DNA from: Chitinophagaceae bacterium
GTDB taxonomy: Bacteria > Bacteroidota > Bacteroidia > Chitinophagales > Chitinophagaceae
Assembly: GCA_016719165.1 (NCBI GenBank)
Contig: JADKAJ010000002.1
Location: forward strand, 868,001-932,000
DNA length: 64,000 nucleotides
Reading direction: 5' to 3'
The notes under the pieces were generated by a model that did no database searches, was not told where the DNA came from, and saw only the letters and a program-made list of their open reading frames with translations. The translations under genes and the position numbers were made by a program. Of this stretch, positions 35,967 to 46,016 are shown piece by piece (the stretch's first letter is position 1; each line of letters opens with the position of its first letter).

Positions 35967-37154
35967 ATGAGAAGTATTTCTTTTTTTGGATTGTTATTCT
36001 TTTCCATAGTCCTTAATGCCCAAAAGTTCGATGGATTGGCTAAAACGCCTCCTATGGGTTGGAACAGCTGGAACAAATTCGCCTGCAATGTGGATGAAAA
36101 AATGATTCGGGAAATGGCTGATGCAATGGTTTCCAGTGGTATGAAAGAGGTGGGATACGAGTACATTGTCATTGATGATTGCTGGCAGGTTTCCCGTGAT
36201 GAAAATGGAAATATTGTTCCCGACCCAATACGCTTTTCTTCCGGCATGAAAGCCCTGGCTGATTATATTCACTCCAAAGGATTAAAATTTGGTTTGTATT
36301 CCTGTGCGGGCAGCAAAACCTGTGAAGGCCGGCCCGGTGGCCGTGGACATGAATACCAGGATGCAAAAATGTATGCGTCATGGGGCATTGATTATCTGAA
36401 ATATGATTTTTGTAATACTGATGCTCAAAAGGCAGAAGGAGCCTATAAAACAATGCGGGATGCATTATATGCTGCAAAGCGTCCCATAGTTTTCAGTATT
36501 TGTGAATGGGGAAGTACTGAACCCTGGACATGGGCAAAAAACGTCGGGCATCTTTGGAGAACTACCAGCGATATAATGAATTGCTGGGACTGTAAAGTGA
36601 ATTGGGGTGGTATTGGCTGGACATTAATTATGGATAAAAATGAGCCACTCGGAAAATACGCCGGACCCGGAGGTTGGAATGATCCCGATATGCTCCAGGT
36701 TGGAAACGGAGTATTAACAGATGTGGAATCCCGTTCCCATTTTACAATGTGGAGTATGATGGCTGCGCCGCTGATATTGGGCAACGATATCCGGTCGATG
36801 ACACCGGCTATTAAAGAGATACTGACTAATAAAGAAATCATCGCATTGAATCAGGATACACTGGGAAAGCAAGGCTACAGGTGGTGGACATTGGATGGCA
36901 ATATTGAGCTTTGGCTCAAACCTCTTGCTAACAATGAAATTGCATTGTGTTTTTTTAACCGGAGTGAAGTAGTGAAAACCATTGATTTTGACTGGAACAG
37001 GTATTTCAGTCATCTCAACGGTAAAACTTACGGTGTTACAGACAAGACGAACATCCGTGATTTATGGCTCAAAAAAAATATTGGCTCAACAAAAAATAAT
37101 TTGAAGGCTACCATTCAGCCACATGATGTATTGACAATCAGATTGGGTAAATAA
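35967..37154 (+). CDS. GH27 alpha-galactosidase
   Basis: 395 residues with a cleaved signal peptide (ending LNAQ). Family signatures are complete: LAKTPPMGWNSWNKFACNV, YIVIDDCWQ, KFGLYSCAGSKTC, the nucleophile Asp in YLKYDFC (D147), the acid/base Asp in WRTTSDIMNCW (D202), and APLILGNDIRSM. The C-terminal antiparallel beta-domain (IELWLKPLANNEIALCFFNRS) is also present, so the length is normal. GH27 removes terminal alpha-galactosyl and rarely alpha-N-acetylgalactosaminyl or beta-arabinopyranosyl residues. It is 5 nt after the esterase gene, which supports an exo-trimming role on the same imported oligosaccharide. Confidence 0.95.
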   Translation: MRSISFFGLLFFSIVLNAQKFDGLAKTPPMGWNSWNKFACNVDEKMIREMADAMVSSGMKEVGYEYIVIDDCWQVSRDENGNIVPDPIRFSSGMKALADYIHSKGLKFGLYSCAGSKTCEGRPGGRGHEYQDAKMYASWGIDYLKYDFCNTDAQKAEGAYKTMRDALYAAKRPIVFSICEWGSTEPWTWAKNVGHLWRTTSDIMNCWDCKVNWGGIGWTLIMDKNEPLGKYAGPGGWNDPDMLQVGNGVLTDVESRSHFTMWSMMAAPLILGNDIRSMTPAIKEILTNKEIIALNQDTLGKQGYRWWTLDGNIELWLKPLANNEIALCFFNRSEVVKTIDFDWNRYFSHLNGKTYGVTDKTNIRDLWLKKNIGSTKNNLKATIQPHDVLTIRLGK

Positions 37155-37209
37155 TAGATAAAATATTTTCTAGTAATAAAAAATAATTTAATCAATAACA
37201 GTTACCGGT

Positions 37210-39870
37210 ATGAATTCATTTTCTTTTTTTTTACGCTGCATTTTTCCTCTGCTGATTATTTTGACAACTCCAATTTTAGGGCAATCGCAAATTGTTGCAT
37301 TACCCAAAGAATGCAAGTTCAAGGTTGCTGATGATATGTCATGGGCCTCTCCTTCATTTAATGATAACAGTTGGGAGAGCAGGTTATTGGGTACAAGCAG
37401 ACAGGATACCAGCGGTAAAAGAGACCTTTTCGTTTGGTATCGTATTAAGGTAATTGTTCCATCAAGTCTGAAAAAACCCGGTGAGTTGGGCAAAGGGCTT
37501 CGTCTGAACCTCGGCAAGATTGATGATGTTGATTTCACTTTTTTTAATGGGAAACTAGTTGGTCAAACAGGTAGCCTGCCACCAGAATATATAAGCAAAT
37601 TCCAGGCCGACCGGGTTTATAACATACCGTTGGACATAGTTGAATGGGATAAGGAGAATGTTATTGCAGTAAGGGTTTTCAGTCCCGATCCCTGGGTGGG
37701 AATGTATGAAGGGCCTTATAAGTTAGGTCCACTTCAATGGTCGGATTCGATTGCTGTAGAGCAAAGTATTACTCAAACACAAAACAGTAGTTTTGGCACA
37801 ACCGTTAAGCTTAGAAATAATGGTAATAATCCGTTTGAAGGAACCATTAGATACAGCGTTACAGATACGAAAAACAATGAGCTATTCACTGAAACAAAGC
37901 CGATAAAAATTCAGCCAATGAAAGGAGCAGAGAACGAAGTGGTGTTCTCGAATTACCAGCCCGTGAATAATAATATCTTCAAAGTTGGTTATACAATTAC
38001 AGAAAACGCAACAGGGATAGCGGTAGAAAAATATCAACTTTATCTTTCTGATAGGCAATTGAAAATTGTTGTAGAAAAAGAGCCTGTTCCGGTTATTCAG
38101 AACAAGATAAAGGATGCTTTTACATCTATACGGTTTCAGGATCAGCAACAACAGGGATATCTTGGAAAAAGGTTGAATAAAAATCTGGCAGAACGTTTAT
38201 TAAAACTGGATGAAGTGGGAACATTGGATGGCTACCTGGAAAGACCGGGCCATCATCCCTGGGCAGGGGAGCATATCGGCAAGTACCTGGAAACAGCCAG
38301 CAATGTCTGGAGAAATACAGGCGATGAAGGATTGAAGATGCAAATGGACAGGCTTATGTATCAATTGGTGCATGCGCAGTTGCCCGATGGTTATTTGGGC
38401 ACTTATACTCCCGAAGACTACTGGACAAGCTGGGATGTTTGGAGCCACAAATATAACCTGTATGGATTGCTTGGATATTACAAGGCAACCGGTTATCAGC
38501 CAGCACTTGATGCTTGTAAAAAAATGGGTGATCTGCTCTGCAAGACTTTTGGAAATAAACCCGGACAGCTTGATATCATCCTGGCAGGTACCCATATAGG
38601 TATGGCATCTACCAGTGTGCTGGATCCGATGGTTGAATTGTATAAGTACACAGGGGATAAAAAGTACCTTGATTTTTGCTACTATATACTGGAAGCTTGG
38701 GAACAAAAAAATGGTCCTAAAATAATCAGTGCTCTATTGACAAAAGGTAAAGTAACCGCTGTGGGTAATGGCAAGGCATATGAAATGTTATCCACGTTTG
38801 TGGGGCTGGCAAATTTATACAGAACAACGGGTGATGAAGCAATGTTAAAACCGTTATTTATTGCCTGGAATGATATTGTAAAGAACCAGCTTTATGTAAC
38901 CGGAACCACCAGTTCTCATGAGTATTTTCAGGCAGACGATTATTTACCCGCAGGCAGAGATGCCAATATGGGTGAGGGTTGCGTAACAACTACCTGGATT
39001 CAGTTTAATCAGCAATTGTTCGAAATAACAGGCGACTTAAAATACTTTGATCAGATTGAACTGTCTGTATATAATCATTTATTGGCTGCCGAAAATCCTC
39101 AAACAGGATGTGTAAGTTATTATACCCCTTTGATGGGCGCCAAACCTTATACTTGTTACATCACCTGCTGTCAGTCGAGTGTGCCAAGAGGGATTGCCAT
39201 GGTTCCTTATTTCACTTTTGGAAATATCAAAGAGGTGCCAACGGTAATGATGTATGAGCCTGCTACCTACAAGGAGACAATTACCACAAAAAATAAAAAA
39301 ACTGTACGGTTATCCTTTAAGGTTGAAAGCAATTTTCCTGAAAGCGGTAAGGCAACTATCTCTGTAAGTCCTTCAGAAAACGCAACTTTCCCTGTCACAT
39401 TGAGAGTACCAACCTGGTGTCAATCATTTACTGCAGTAATTAATGGTAAATCTTATATGGGAACCAGTAAGCAACTTATTGTAATTAATCGTAGCTGGAA
39501 AGCAGGAGATAAAATAAAAGTCTTATTTCAAATCCCTTTCAAAATGCTGTCGGGTGGAAAAAGTTATCCTAACCAAATGGCAATTCAGCGGGGACCACAA
39601 GTGTTGGCGTTAGACAGCACACTAAATAAAGAGGTGTTAAGAATATTTTCATTGAATGCTGATAAGGGTGTGGTGATTGATAAGCCAGCAGGAGCAAATG
39701 CTCCGGGTCTATTGCCAGCAGGCTGGATAGGACAACAAGCTTACCCTTTAAGTATTGCAGGTATTAAAAATGGAGACAAAAAGCAGCAATTTGTATTGGT
39801 GCCTTTTGCTGATGCCAGCCAAACCGGTGGTTCAATGAAAGTTTGGATGCCATTAATTTTAAAAAAATAA
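37210..39870 (+). CDS. GH127-like beta-L-arabinofuranosidase with N-terminal jelly-roll
   Basis: 886 residues with signal peptide. An N-terminal GH2-like sugar-binding jelly-roll (LFVWYRIKVIVP, VDFTFFNGKLVGQTG, VIAVRVFSPDP) is followed by a CARDB-like sandwich and an (alpha/alpha)6 domain from about residue 300 (DGYLERPGHHPWAGEHIGKYLE, LPDGYLGTYTPEDYWTSWDVW). The zinc site known from GH127 is conserved in order: Glu589 and Cys591 in GEGCVTT, then Cys653 and Cys654 in CYITCCQSS; the last Cys is the nucleophile in that family. GH127 releases beta-L-arabinofuranose from hydroxyproline-rich glycoproteins and related glycans. GH146 shares this architecture and cannot be excluded by eye. Confidence 0.85.
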   Translation: MNSFSFFLRCIFPLLIILTTPILGQSQIVALPKECKFKVADDMSWASPSFNDNSWESRLLGTSRQDTSGKRDLFVWYRIKVIVPSSLKKPGELGKGLRLNLGKIDDVDFTFFNGKLVGQTGSLPPEYISKFQADRVYNIPLDIVEWDKENVIAVRVFSPDPWVGMYEGPYKLGPLQWSDSIAVEQSITQTQNSSFGTTVKLRNNGNNPFEGTIRYSVTDTKNNELFTETKPIKIQPMKGAENEVVFSNYQPVNNNIFKVGYTITENATGIAVEKYQLYLSDRQLKIVVEKEPVPVIQNKIKDAFTSIRFQDQQQQGYLGKRLNKNLAERLLKLDEVGTLDGYLERPGHHPWAGEHIGKYLETASNVWRNTGDEGLKMQMDRLMYQLVHAQLPDGYLGTYTPEDYWTSWDVWSHKYNLYGLLGYYKATGYQPALDACKKMGDLLCKTFGNKPGQLDIILAGTHIGMASTSVLDPMVELYKYTGDKKYLDFCYYILEAWEQKNGPKIISALLTKGKVTAVGNGKAYEMLSTFVGLANLYRTTGDEAMLKPLFIAWNDIVKNQLYVTGTTSSHEYFQADDYLPAGRDANMGEGCVTTTWIQFNQQLFEITGDLKYFDQIELSVYNHLLAAENPQTGCVSYYTPLMGAKPYTCYITCCQSSVPRGIAMVPYFTFGNIKEVPTVMMYEPATYKETITTKNKKTVRLSFKVESNFPESGKATISVSPSENATFPVTLRVPTWCQSFTAVINGKSYMGTSKQLIVINRSWKAGDKIKVLFQIPFKMLSGGKSYPNQMAIQRGPQVLALDSTLNKEVLRIFSLNADKGVVIDKPAGANAPGLLPAGWIGQQAYPLSIAGIKNGDKKQQFVLVPFADASQTGGSMKVWMPLILKK

Positions 39871-39873
39871 GGA

Positions 39874-41514
39874 ATGAAAAAAACCGGTATTCTGCTTCTT
39901 TGCATAGCCGCTGGCTATTTTTCAATTGCACAACAACAAGAGAAAAGCAACTTAAGTTTTTTACATACTGCTGGCCAGGATATTATTAATGAATCTGGCA
40001 GGAAAATTTTCTTAAGAGGAGTTGGGCTGGGAAACTGGCTTTTGCCCGAAGGATATATGTGGAAATTTGGAGCTCTTGGCGACCGGCCCCGCAAAATTGA
40101 AAAAGTAGTTGCTGATCTTATTGGGAAAGAAAAGGCAGCTCAATTTTGGAAAGCATTCAGGGAAAACTATATTACCGAGGCCGATATAAGGCGGATAGCT
40201 GAATTGGGATTTAATTCTGTAAGACCTGCATTAAACTCAAGATTGTTTTTAACGGAAGGGAATACCCCTGTTTATGTGGAAGAAGGATTTCAGTTACTGG
40301 ACTCCCTTATTACATGGTGTAAAAAACATAAGTTGTATGTTATAATTGATATGCACGGAGCACCCGGCGGGCAAACGGGTGCTAATATTGATGATAGCCC
40401 TAATGATATCCCCGAACTTTTTATAGAAAAAAAATACCAGGATCAACTGGTTGCACTCTGGGTTAAAATTGCAGATAAGTATAAAGACGAACCAACTGTA
40501 GCTGCGTATGATTTACTAAATGAGCCACTACCTAAGGCGACAGGTTCTGCTGAAAAATACAAGCACTTGCTGGTACCCTTGTATAAGCGGTTAACTGCTG
40601 AAATAAGAAAGATTGACCAACGGCATATGATTACCCTTGAGGGTTTTGACTGGTCAAATGACTGGTCTCTTTTTGATAAACCATTTGATAATAATGTGTT
40701 TTACCAGTTCCATTATTATTGCTGGGCCAGACCTGATAATCTGAATAGTATAGATGAATATTTAAAAAGGAGAAATGAATTAAACACACCAGTTTGGGTA
40801 GGCGAAACCGGGGAAAAAGGGAATGCAATTTATTGGGCAACTACACAATTATTTGAAGCTAACAACATCGGCTTTTCATTTTGGCCCTGGAAAAAGATGG
40901 ATACACAAAACACTCCTTATTCAATTAAAAAACCGGCTGGTTGGGATTTAATAGCAGAATATACCCGTAATGGTGCAAAGCCGGATGCCATTATTGCTGA
41001 AAAAGCTTTCAATGAATTACTGGATAATATAAAAATTTCCAACTGCGACTATTTTGAAGATGTATGTAATGCTATTTTAACCAGGATCCCTGCAAAAATT
41101 GAAGCAGAGAATTATGGCTTTAGTGGTTTTAACCGTTCTTATTTTGTTTTAGATACGGCGAATAAATCAAAATTTTACAGGAAAAATGAACCGGTTCAGA
41201 TTAAACTGGACAGTAAGGATAAAGAACAATTTTGGTCAGAGCAATCCATTGAACTTCAGCAATCAGAATGGGTAGTTTATAATTTTGAAAGTTTAAACAG
41301 GAAAAAGCACCAATTAACAATCAGGGCATCGGCAGTTGTTGCACCTGCCAGCTTAACTATTTGGATCAATAATAGGAAAACTGTAGTTAATGTAATTGGC
41401 AAAGACTTATTAGAGCAGGCAATCGGTAATTATAAATTGAACAAAGGGGATAATAAAATAAAAATCCAGGTAAAATCTGGTACGCTGAAGCTGGATTGGT
41501 TCCGGTTTAATTAA
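39874..41514 (+). CDS. GH5 glycosidase with a C-terminal carbohydrate-binding domain
   Basis: 546 residues with signal peptide. The GH5 TIM barrel covers about 30-370: GRKIFLRGVGLGNWLLPEG, YVIIDMHGAPGGQTG, the acid/base Glu in DLLNEPLPK (E217), FHYYCW and the nucleophile Glu in VGETGEKG (E311). The remaining 140 residues form a jelly-roll of the CBM6/CBM35 type (KIEAENYGFSG, EWVVYNF, IKIQVKSGTLKLDWFRF). The LRGVGLGNWLLPEG opening is found in exo-beta-1,3-glucanase-like and related GH5 groups, but the subfamily is not certain. It lies 3 nt after the GH127-like gene. Confidence 0.9.
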   Translation: MKKTGILLLCIAAGYFSIAQQQEKSNLSFLHTAGQDIINESGRKIFLRGVGLGNWLLPEGYMWKFGALGDRPRKIEKVVADLIGKEKAAQFWKAFRENYITEADIRRIAELGFNSVRPALNSRLFLTEGNTPVYVEEGFQLLDSLITWCKKHKLYVIIDMHGAPGGQTGANIDDSPNDIPELFIEKKYQDQLVALWVKIADKYKDEPTVAAYDLLNEPLPKATGSAEKYKHLLVPLYKRLTAEIRKIDQRHMITLEGFDWSNDWSLFDKPFDNNVFYQFHYYCWARPDNLNSIDEYLKRRNELNTPVWVGETGEKGNAIYWATTQLFEANNIGFSFWPWKKMDTQNTPYSIKKPAGWDLIAEYTRNGAKPDAIIAEKAFNELLDNIKISNCDYFEDVCNAILTRIPAKIEAENYGFSGFNRSYFVLDTANKSKFYRKNEPVQIKLDSKDKEQFWSEQSIELQQSEWVVYNFESLNRKKHQLTIRASAVVAPASLTIWINNRKTVVNVIGKDLLEQAIGNYKLNKGDNKIKIQVKSGTLKLDWFRFN

Positions 41515-41551
41515 AAAGAACTATTAGTTATTGAATTTAAGAAAAGTTAAA

Positions 41552-43171
41552 ATGAAAAAATCTGTTCTGTCGATTGTTGTATTTATCGGGATGACGTGTA
41601 TTACAATTGCGCAATCACCAAATAAAATGCTCGCAATAAGTATGCAAACATTGAAAGATAAAATTGCAGGTGGATGGGCCGGGAAAATGATCGGTGTTAC
41701 TTACGGGGCACCCACAGAATTCAATTATCTGCAAAGAATAAATAACGATTCTATTAAATGGACACCTGCAGATATTAAAGGCAGTGTCTGGCAAGATGAT
41801 ATTTATGTGCAACTTACTTTTTTGATGGCTATGGATAAATATGGAATGGAAGCCCCAGCGGTAAAATACCAGGAAATGCTCGCAAAAGCCGGTTACCACC
41901 TTTGGTGTGCCAATATGCAGGCGAGAAAAAATTATTTTGATGGTATTTATCCTCCTATGTCCGGCAATCCTGCGTATAATTATCGGGCAGATGATATTGA
42001 CTTTCAGATTGAAGCAGATTATATAGGGTTTATGAATCCTGGTATGATACAAAATATCATTAATGAATGTGATAAGATAGGGCATATCATGAATTATGGG
42101 GATGGTATATATGGAGGAATATTTTTAAGTGCTTTATATAGTGCCGCTTTTTTTGAGAATGATATTCAGAAAGTAATTGAAACAGGGCTTTCTTCTATTC
42201 CTGCAGAAAGTGATTATGCCAGAATTGTCAGGGATGTAATGAAACTTCACAGGCATTATCCGACCGATTGGAAGGCTGCCTGGCGGGAGTTAGATGCTAA
42301 ATGGGGCGATGTGGATATTAGTGGTGCCGGTTCTGCATTTAATATCGATGCAAAGCTAAATGGGGCATTTATTGTTATGGGACTTCTATATGGGGATCTT
42401 GATGATTATAAAACACTGGAAATAACTACACGCTGTGGAGCAGATTCAGACTGTAATCCTTCAAATGCATTGGCGGTGATTGGTGTAATTAAAGGGTTTA
42501 GCAACCTGCCACCTGAAATGCAAAAAGGAGTGAAAGATGTAGGTGATTCTGTTTTTATTAATACTACGTATTCATTCAATACCGCAGTAGAGGCAACTTA
42601 TAATTATGCTTTAAAATTAATACTTCAGAATGGAGGGAAAGTAAGTGGCGATAGCATTATATGGCCGGTTCAGCAATTTAAGCCGGCAAAATTTGAAAGC
42701 TCTTTTCCTTCAGTTGTATTTGATAATAAGGTGTCAATTTTCTCAAAAGAAAAATGGAAATTCAATGGGAATTGGAATGTATTTAAAGTGAAATCCTGGG
42801 ACGGTAAAACGGAAACAGAACAGGCCATGTTTTCAAAAAGTAAGGGTGATGAGCTTGAGTTTGAGTTTAACGGAACAGGAATTTCATTAATGGGAAATTG
42901 GGTAAAAGATGGGGGCAAGGCCGATATTTATTTGGATGGAAAGTACCATCGGAGCATAGACACTTATTATAATTACAGTAAACAGGAGCATAGAAATATC
43001 AGTATCTGGCATGTCTTTCAGTTAAAACCAGGTAAGCATTCTGTAAAAGTAGTTGTGAAAGGAGAAAAGAATAAAGAATCACAGGATTCAAATATTTATG
43101 TCACTGAAGCAATTATTTATAAGACAGGGGCTAAGAAAAGTGATTTGTATAAGTTTTCTTTTGAAAAATAA
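41552..43171 (+). CDS. Secreted ADP-ribosylglycohydrolase-family protein with a C-terminal jelly-roll
   Basis: 539 residues from the ATG at 41552; a TTG 21 nt upstream is rejected because the signal peptide starts at the ATG (ending TIAQS). The catalytic region of the ADP-ribosylglycohydrolase (DraG/ARH, PF03747) fold is seen in KIAGGWAGKMIGVTYGAP, the metal-binding Asp pair in SVWQDDIYVQ, and ADSDCNPSNALAVIGVIKG, equivalent to the paired Asp motif near the C-terminus of ARH enzymes. A domain of about 130 residues of galactose-binding type (GISLMGNWVKDGGKADIYLDG) follows. Secreted homologues occur in the ribose-utilisation locus of Bacteroides thetaiotaomicron. A ribokinase lies 33 nt downstream, so action on ADP-ribose or ribosides is plausible; the activity itself is unproven. 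Confidence 0.85.
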   Translation: MKKSVLSIVVFIGMTCITIAQSPNKMLAISMQTLKDKIAGGWAGKMIGVTYGAPTEFNYLQRINNDSIKWTPADIKGSVWQDDIYVQLTFLMAMDKYGMEAPAVKYQEMLAKAGYHLWCANMQARKNYFDGIYPPMSGNPAYNYRADDIDFQIEADYIGFMNPGMIQNIINECDKIGHIMNYGDGIYGGIFLSALYSAAFFENDIQKVIETGLSSIPAESDYARIVRDVMKLHRHYPTDWKAAWRELDAKWGDVDISGAGSAFNIDAKLNGAFIVMGLLYGDLDDYKTLEITTRCGADSDCNPSNALAVIGVIKGFSNLPPEMQKGVKDVGDSVFINTTYSFNTAVEATYNYALKLILQNGGKVSGDSIIWPVQQFKPAKFESSFPSVVFDNKVSIFSKEKWKFNGNWNVFKVKSWDGKTETEQAMFSKSKGDELEFEFNGTGISLMGNWVKDGGKADIYLDGKYHRSIDTYYNYSKQEHRNISIWHVFQLKPGKHSVKVVVKGEKNKESQDSNIYVTEAIIYKTGAKKSDLYKFSFEK

Positions 43172-43204
43172 TGGGTGGCAGGATATAACTTTTAAAAAAA
43201 AGGT

Positions 43205-44146
43205 ATGAGAGTAAATAAAATATTAGTAATAGGCAGCTCCAATACAGACATGGTTGTTAAAACGCAAAAACTTCCATTACCCGGCGAAACAATGCTTGGG
43301 GGCACTTTTCTTATGAATGCGGGAGGCAAAGGAGCTAACCAGGCTGTAGCTGCTGCCAGGCTGGGTGGCGATGTTACATTAGTTGCAAAAGTAGGCAACG
43401 ATATTTTCGGAAAACAAAGTATAGAAGGATTTAAGAAAGAAAACATCCATACCGATTTTATTTTCATTACAGATAAAGCTCCATCCGGTACTGCCATCAT
43501 TATGGTAAATGAAGAGGGTGAAAATTGCATTGTTGTTGCTCCCGGAGCCAATGCGTTGCTTTTACCAGTCGATATGGCGCAGGTAAAAAACCTTTCAGAA
43601 GCGGAAATCATTTTAATGCAACTGGAAATTCCGATGGAAACAATTGAGGCAGTAGCCAAAATTGCAAAGGCAAATCATCAGAAATTAATTATTAATCCTG
43701 CGCCGGCACAAAAACTGTCTGATGAATTACTGCATGGAATATTCCTGGTCACTCCCAATGAAACAGAAGCTGCAATGCTGACCGGTATACCTGTAATTGA
43801 TGAAAGAAGCGCATCTGAGGCCGCTGAAGTGTTTTTAAGAAAGGGAGTTCAAAATGTGGTTATTACATTAGGGAAAAAGGGAGCTTATTTTCAAAACGCT
43901 GATTTGAAATTTCAGATTGAGGCCCCTGTTGTGCAGGCAAAGGATACAACAGCTGCAGGGGATACATTCAACGGGGCATTAACTGTTGCTATTACTGAAA
44001 AGATGGAATGGGAACAGGCCATTCATTTCGCAGTGCGGGCGGCATCTGTATCTGTAACCAGGATGGGTGCACAGGCTTCAGTTCCACTTCGGAGTGAAAT
44101 AGAACCTCTATGGAATCATAATAAAAATCATATTGTCAGCTTGTAA
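43205..44146 (+). CDS. rbsK: Ribokinase
   Basis: A 313-residue cytoplasmic sugar kinase of the PfkB family, close in length to E. coli RbsK. Diagnostic segments are GSSNTDMVVKTQKLPLPGET, the GGKGANQAVAAARLGG sugar/ATP motif at about residue 40, INPAPAQ, TPNETEA and the C-terminal anion hole with the base Asp in DTTAAGDTFNGAL, a form shared with bona fide ribokinases. It makes ribose 5-phosphate from ribose and ATP. It has no signal peptide, whereas the gene before it encodes a secreted ADP-ribosylglycohydrolase-like protein and a GRP permease gene is two genes downstream, so together they could scavenge ribose from nucleotides or glycans. Confidence 0.93.
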   Translation: MRVNKILVIGSSNTDMVVKTQKLPLPGETMLGGTFLMNAGGKGANQAVAAARLGGDVTLVAKVGNDIFGKQSIEGFKKENIHTDFIFITDKAPSGTAIIMVNEEGENCIVVAPGANALLLPVDMAQVKNLSEAEIILMQLEIPMETIEAVAKIAKANHQKLIINPAPAQKLSDELLHGIFLVTPNETEAAMLTGIPVIDERSASEAAEVFLRKGVQNVVITLGKKGAYFQNADLKFQIEAPVVQAKDTTAAGDTFNGALTVAITEKMEWEQAIHFAVRAASVSVTRMGAQASVPLRSEIEPLWNHNKNHIVSL

Positions 44147-44174
44147 TTACAGGACTCACAAAAAAATAATCCGG

Positions 44175-45971
44175 ATGAAACAAATTTTGTTTCAATTATT
44201 GGTTTTAGTCCTTGTGCTGCTTACAATAAGTAGTTTATCTGTTTACTCTCAACCAAAGAGCAACAGGCTTTCTGAACGAACTGTTGCTGATACAAATCTA
44301 ATCCTCCCTCCCTCCTGGGCATTCGGTATTTTATGGGGCGGTTATACTAATCAGCAGGAAACTATTGACCGGATCGGGCAAATCAGGAAGCATAATTACC
44401 CGATAGATGCCTATTGGATTGATTCCTGGTTTTGGAGCTATGCCGATAAGGGAAGAGGCCCAAAAAAATATATAGATTTTGTAGCTGATACCAGCGCTTT
44501 TCCCGACAGATCCCAAATGTGGGACTTTATGAAAAAGAACAATATAAAAGGTGGATTCTGGACCTGGGATTGTATTCTGGAAACAGGTAACGAAAAAGCA
44601 TTCAATGATTTTAAATCCAAAGGCTATTTTTCACGTATTTACGATGAAACAAATACCTGGCATAATAACAGTATTAGCACTGCAATGTTTCAGGATAAAC
44701 AGGAAAAGAAAAACTCAACTCCTTGTGGGGATATAGATTTTGATAATCCGGATGCAGTCAGTTATTTCAAGAAGAAAATGAAACACTTTTTTGATGAAGG
44801 TGCTGATTTTATAAAGCTGGACCGTACCGCAAAAATCAGTACCAGTAAGGCTATGTTTGAGATGAGCCAGGAATTTGGGAGAGAAACAAAAGGCCGCGGC
44901 TTTTTGCTGGCTCATAGCTTTGGAACAGAAGATGAGGAATACAAACGTTATCCTGCTAAATGGACAGACGATACCCGCAGCGACTGGACAATTGAAAAGC
45001 CAATCGTCAAATTTGCGGATTGGACACCGCCGGTGGCATTTAAAGAAAACATTACCATGTTTACTGATCCTGCAAAAGCCAGCAGTAAGATCCCTTTTCT
45101 TGCAAATGACCTTGGTGGCTTCGCTGTCGGAAATGCAAGTAAGCCGGAAGAAGAATTATATATACGGTGGCTGCAGTTTTCTATGTTTAACCCCATTGTT
45201 GAAGTTTTTTGTGAGCCGGAAAACTCCACATCAAATCTGCCATGGATGTATTCCGAAAGAGCAGACAGTATTTTTAGACAGTATGCACATTGGAGGATGG
45301 AATTGTTTCCTTACATCTACAGCTATGCCCTCCGTAGCCGTATTGAAGGGAAGCATATGGTGGGAAAATTTCCAGCACATATTTACCAATATACTTTTGG
45401 AGATGAAATGCTGGTGGCACCGGTTTACGAAAGAAAATCAATTACCCAAAAAGTATTCTTACCCGATGGCAAATGGATAAATTATTGGACAAATGAGCAA
45501 ATGCAGGGTAATGCTGAATATACTGTACCAGCACCCATCAATCAAATTCCTTTATTTATCAAACAGGGTTCAATCATACCCATGCGTGAATATGCATCAT
45601 CTGTTGAAAAAGGGAATAACAACAGCTTGACACTTCATATTTATCCCGGCGATAATAGTCGATTTAATCTGCTGGAAGATGATGGAACAAGCAATGACTA
45701 CCTCAGGGGCATATATTCTTCAACTAATATTGAACTGATAAGCAGTCTGGACAAATTGGCTTTGAAAATATATCCGGTAGACGGGTACTATAAAGGAATG
45801 AACAAGACAAGAAAGTGGAATCTGTATATCCATTGCTATAAAGCACCAGTGCAAGTAAAAATAAATCAGCAGAACCATAAATTCAGCTACGATGAAACTA
45901 AAAAGGTAGCAATAGTGGAAGTACCCAGGCGGTCGGTAAAGCAATTAATTGAATTTGAAATTGTCTATTAA
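44175..45971 (+). CDS. GH31 alpha-glycosidase
   Basis: 598 residues from the ATG at 44175; the in-frame ATG at 44133 overlaps rbsK and lies before the signal peptide (ending VYSQ). The GH31 barrel has PPSWAFGILWGGYTNQQET, the DAYWIDSWFW strand, the nucleophile Asp in DFIKLDRTA and the acid/base region WTDDTRSDW, followed by the proximal and distal C-terminal beta-domains (EMLVAPVYERKSITQKVFLPDGKW in part). The protein is shorter than usual GH31 enzymes because the N-terminal beta-sandwich is missing: the barrel begins about 45 residues after the signal peptide. This short form occurs among alpha-xylosidase, alpha-galactosidase-like and sulfoquinovosidase-related groups; the specificity is open. 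Confidence 0.88.
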   Translation: MKQILFQLLVLVLVLLTISSLSVYSQPKSNRLSERTVADTNLILPPSWAFGILWGGYTNQQETIDRIGQIRKHNYPIDAYWIDSWFWSYADKGRGPKKYIDFVADTSAFPDRSQMWDFMKKNNIKGGFWTWDCILETGNEKAFNDFKSKGYFSRIYDETNTWHNNSISTAMFQDKQEKKNSTPCGDIDFDNPDAVSYFKKKMKHFFDEGADFIKLDRTAKISTSKAMFEMSQEFGRETKGRGFLLAHSFGTEDEEYKRYPAKWTDDTRSDWTIEKPIVKFADWTPPVAFKENITMFTDPAKASSKIPFLANDLGGFAVGNASKPEEELYIRWLQFSMFNPIVEVFCEPENSTSNLPWMYSERADSIFRQYAHWRMELFPYIYSYALRSRIEGKHMVGKFPAHIYQYTFGDEMLVAPVYERKSITQKVFLPDGKWINYWTNEQMQGNAEYTVPAPINQIPLFIKQGSIIPMREYASSVEKGNNNSLTLHIYPGDNSRFNLLEDDGTSNDYLRGIYSSTNIELISSLDKLALKIYPVDGYYKGMNKTRKWNLYIHCYKAPVQVKINQQNHKFSYDETKKVAIVEVPRRSVKQLIEFEIVY

Positions 45972-46016
45972 AAATAGCATAGACTTTAAAATATTTTATC
46001 ATCTAAAACTATAACC

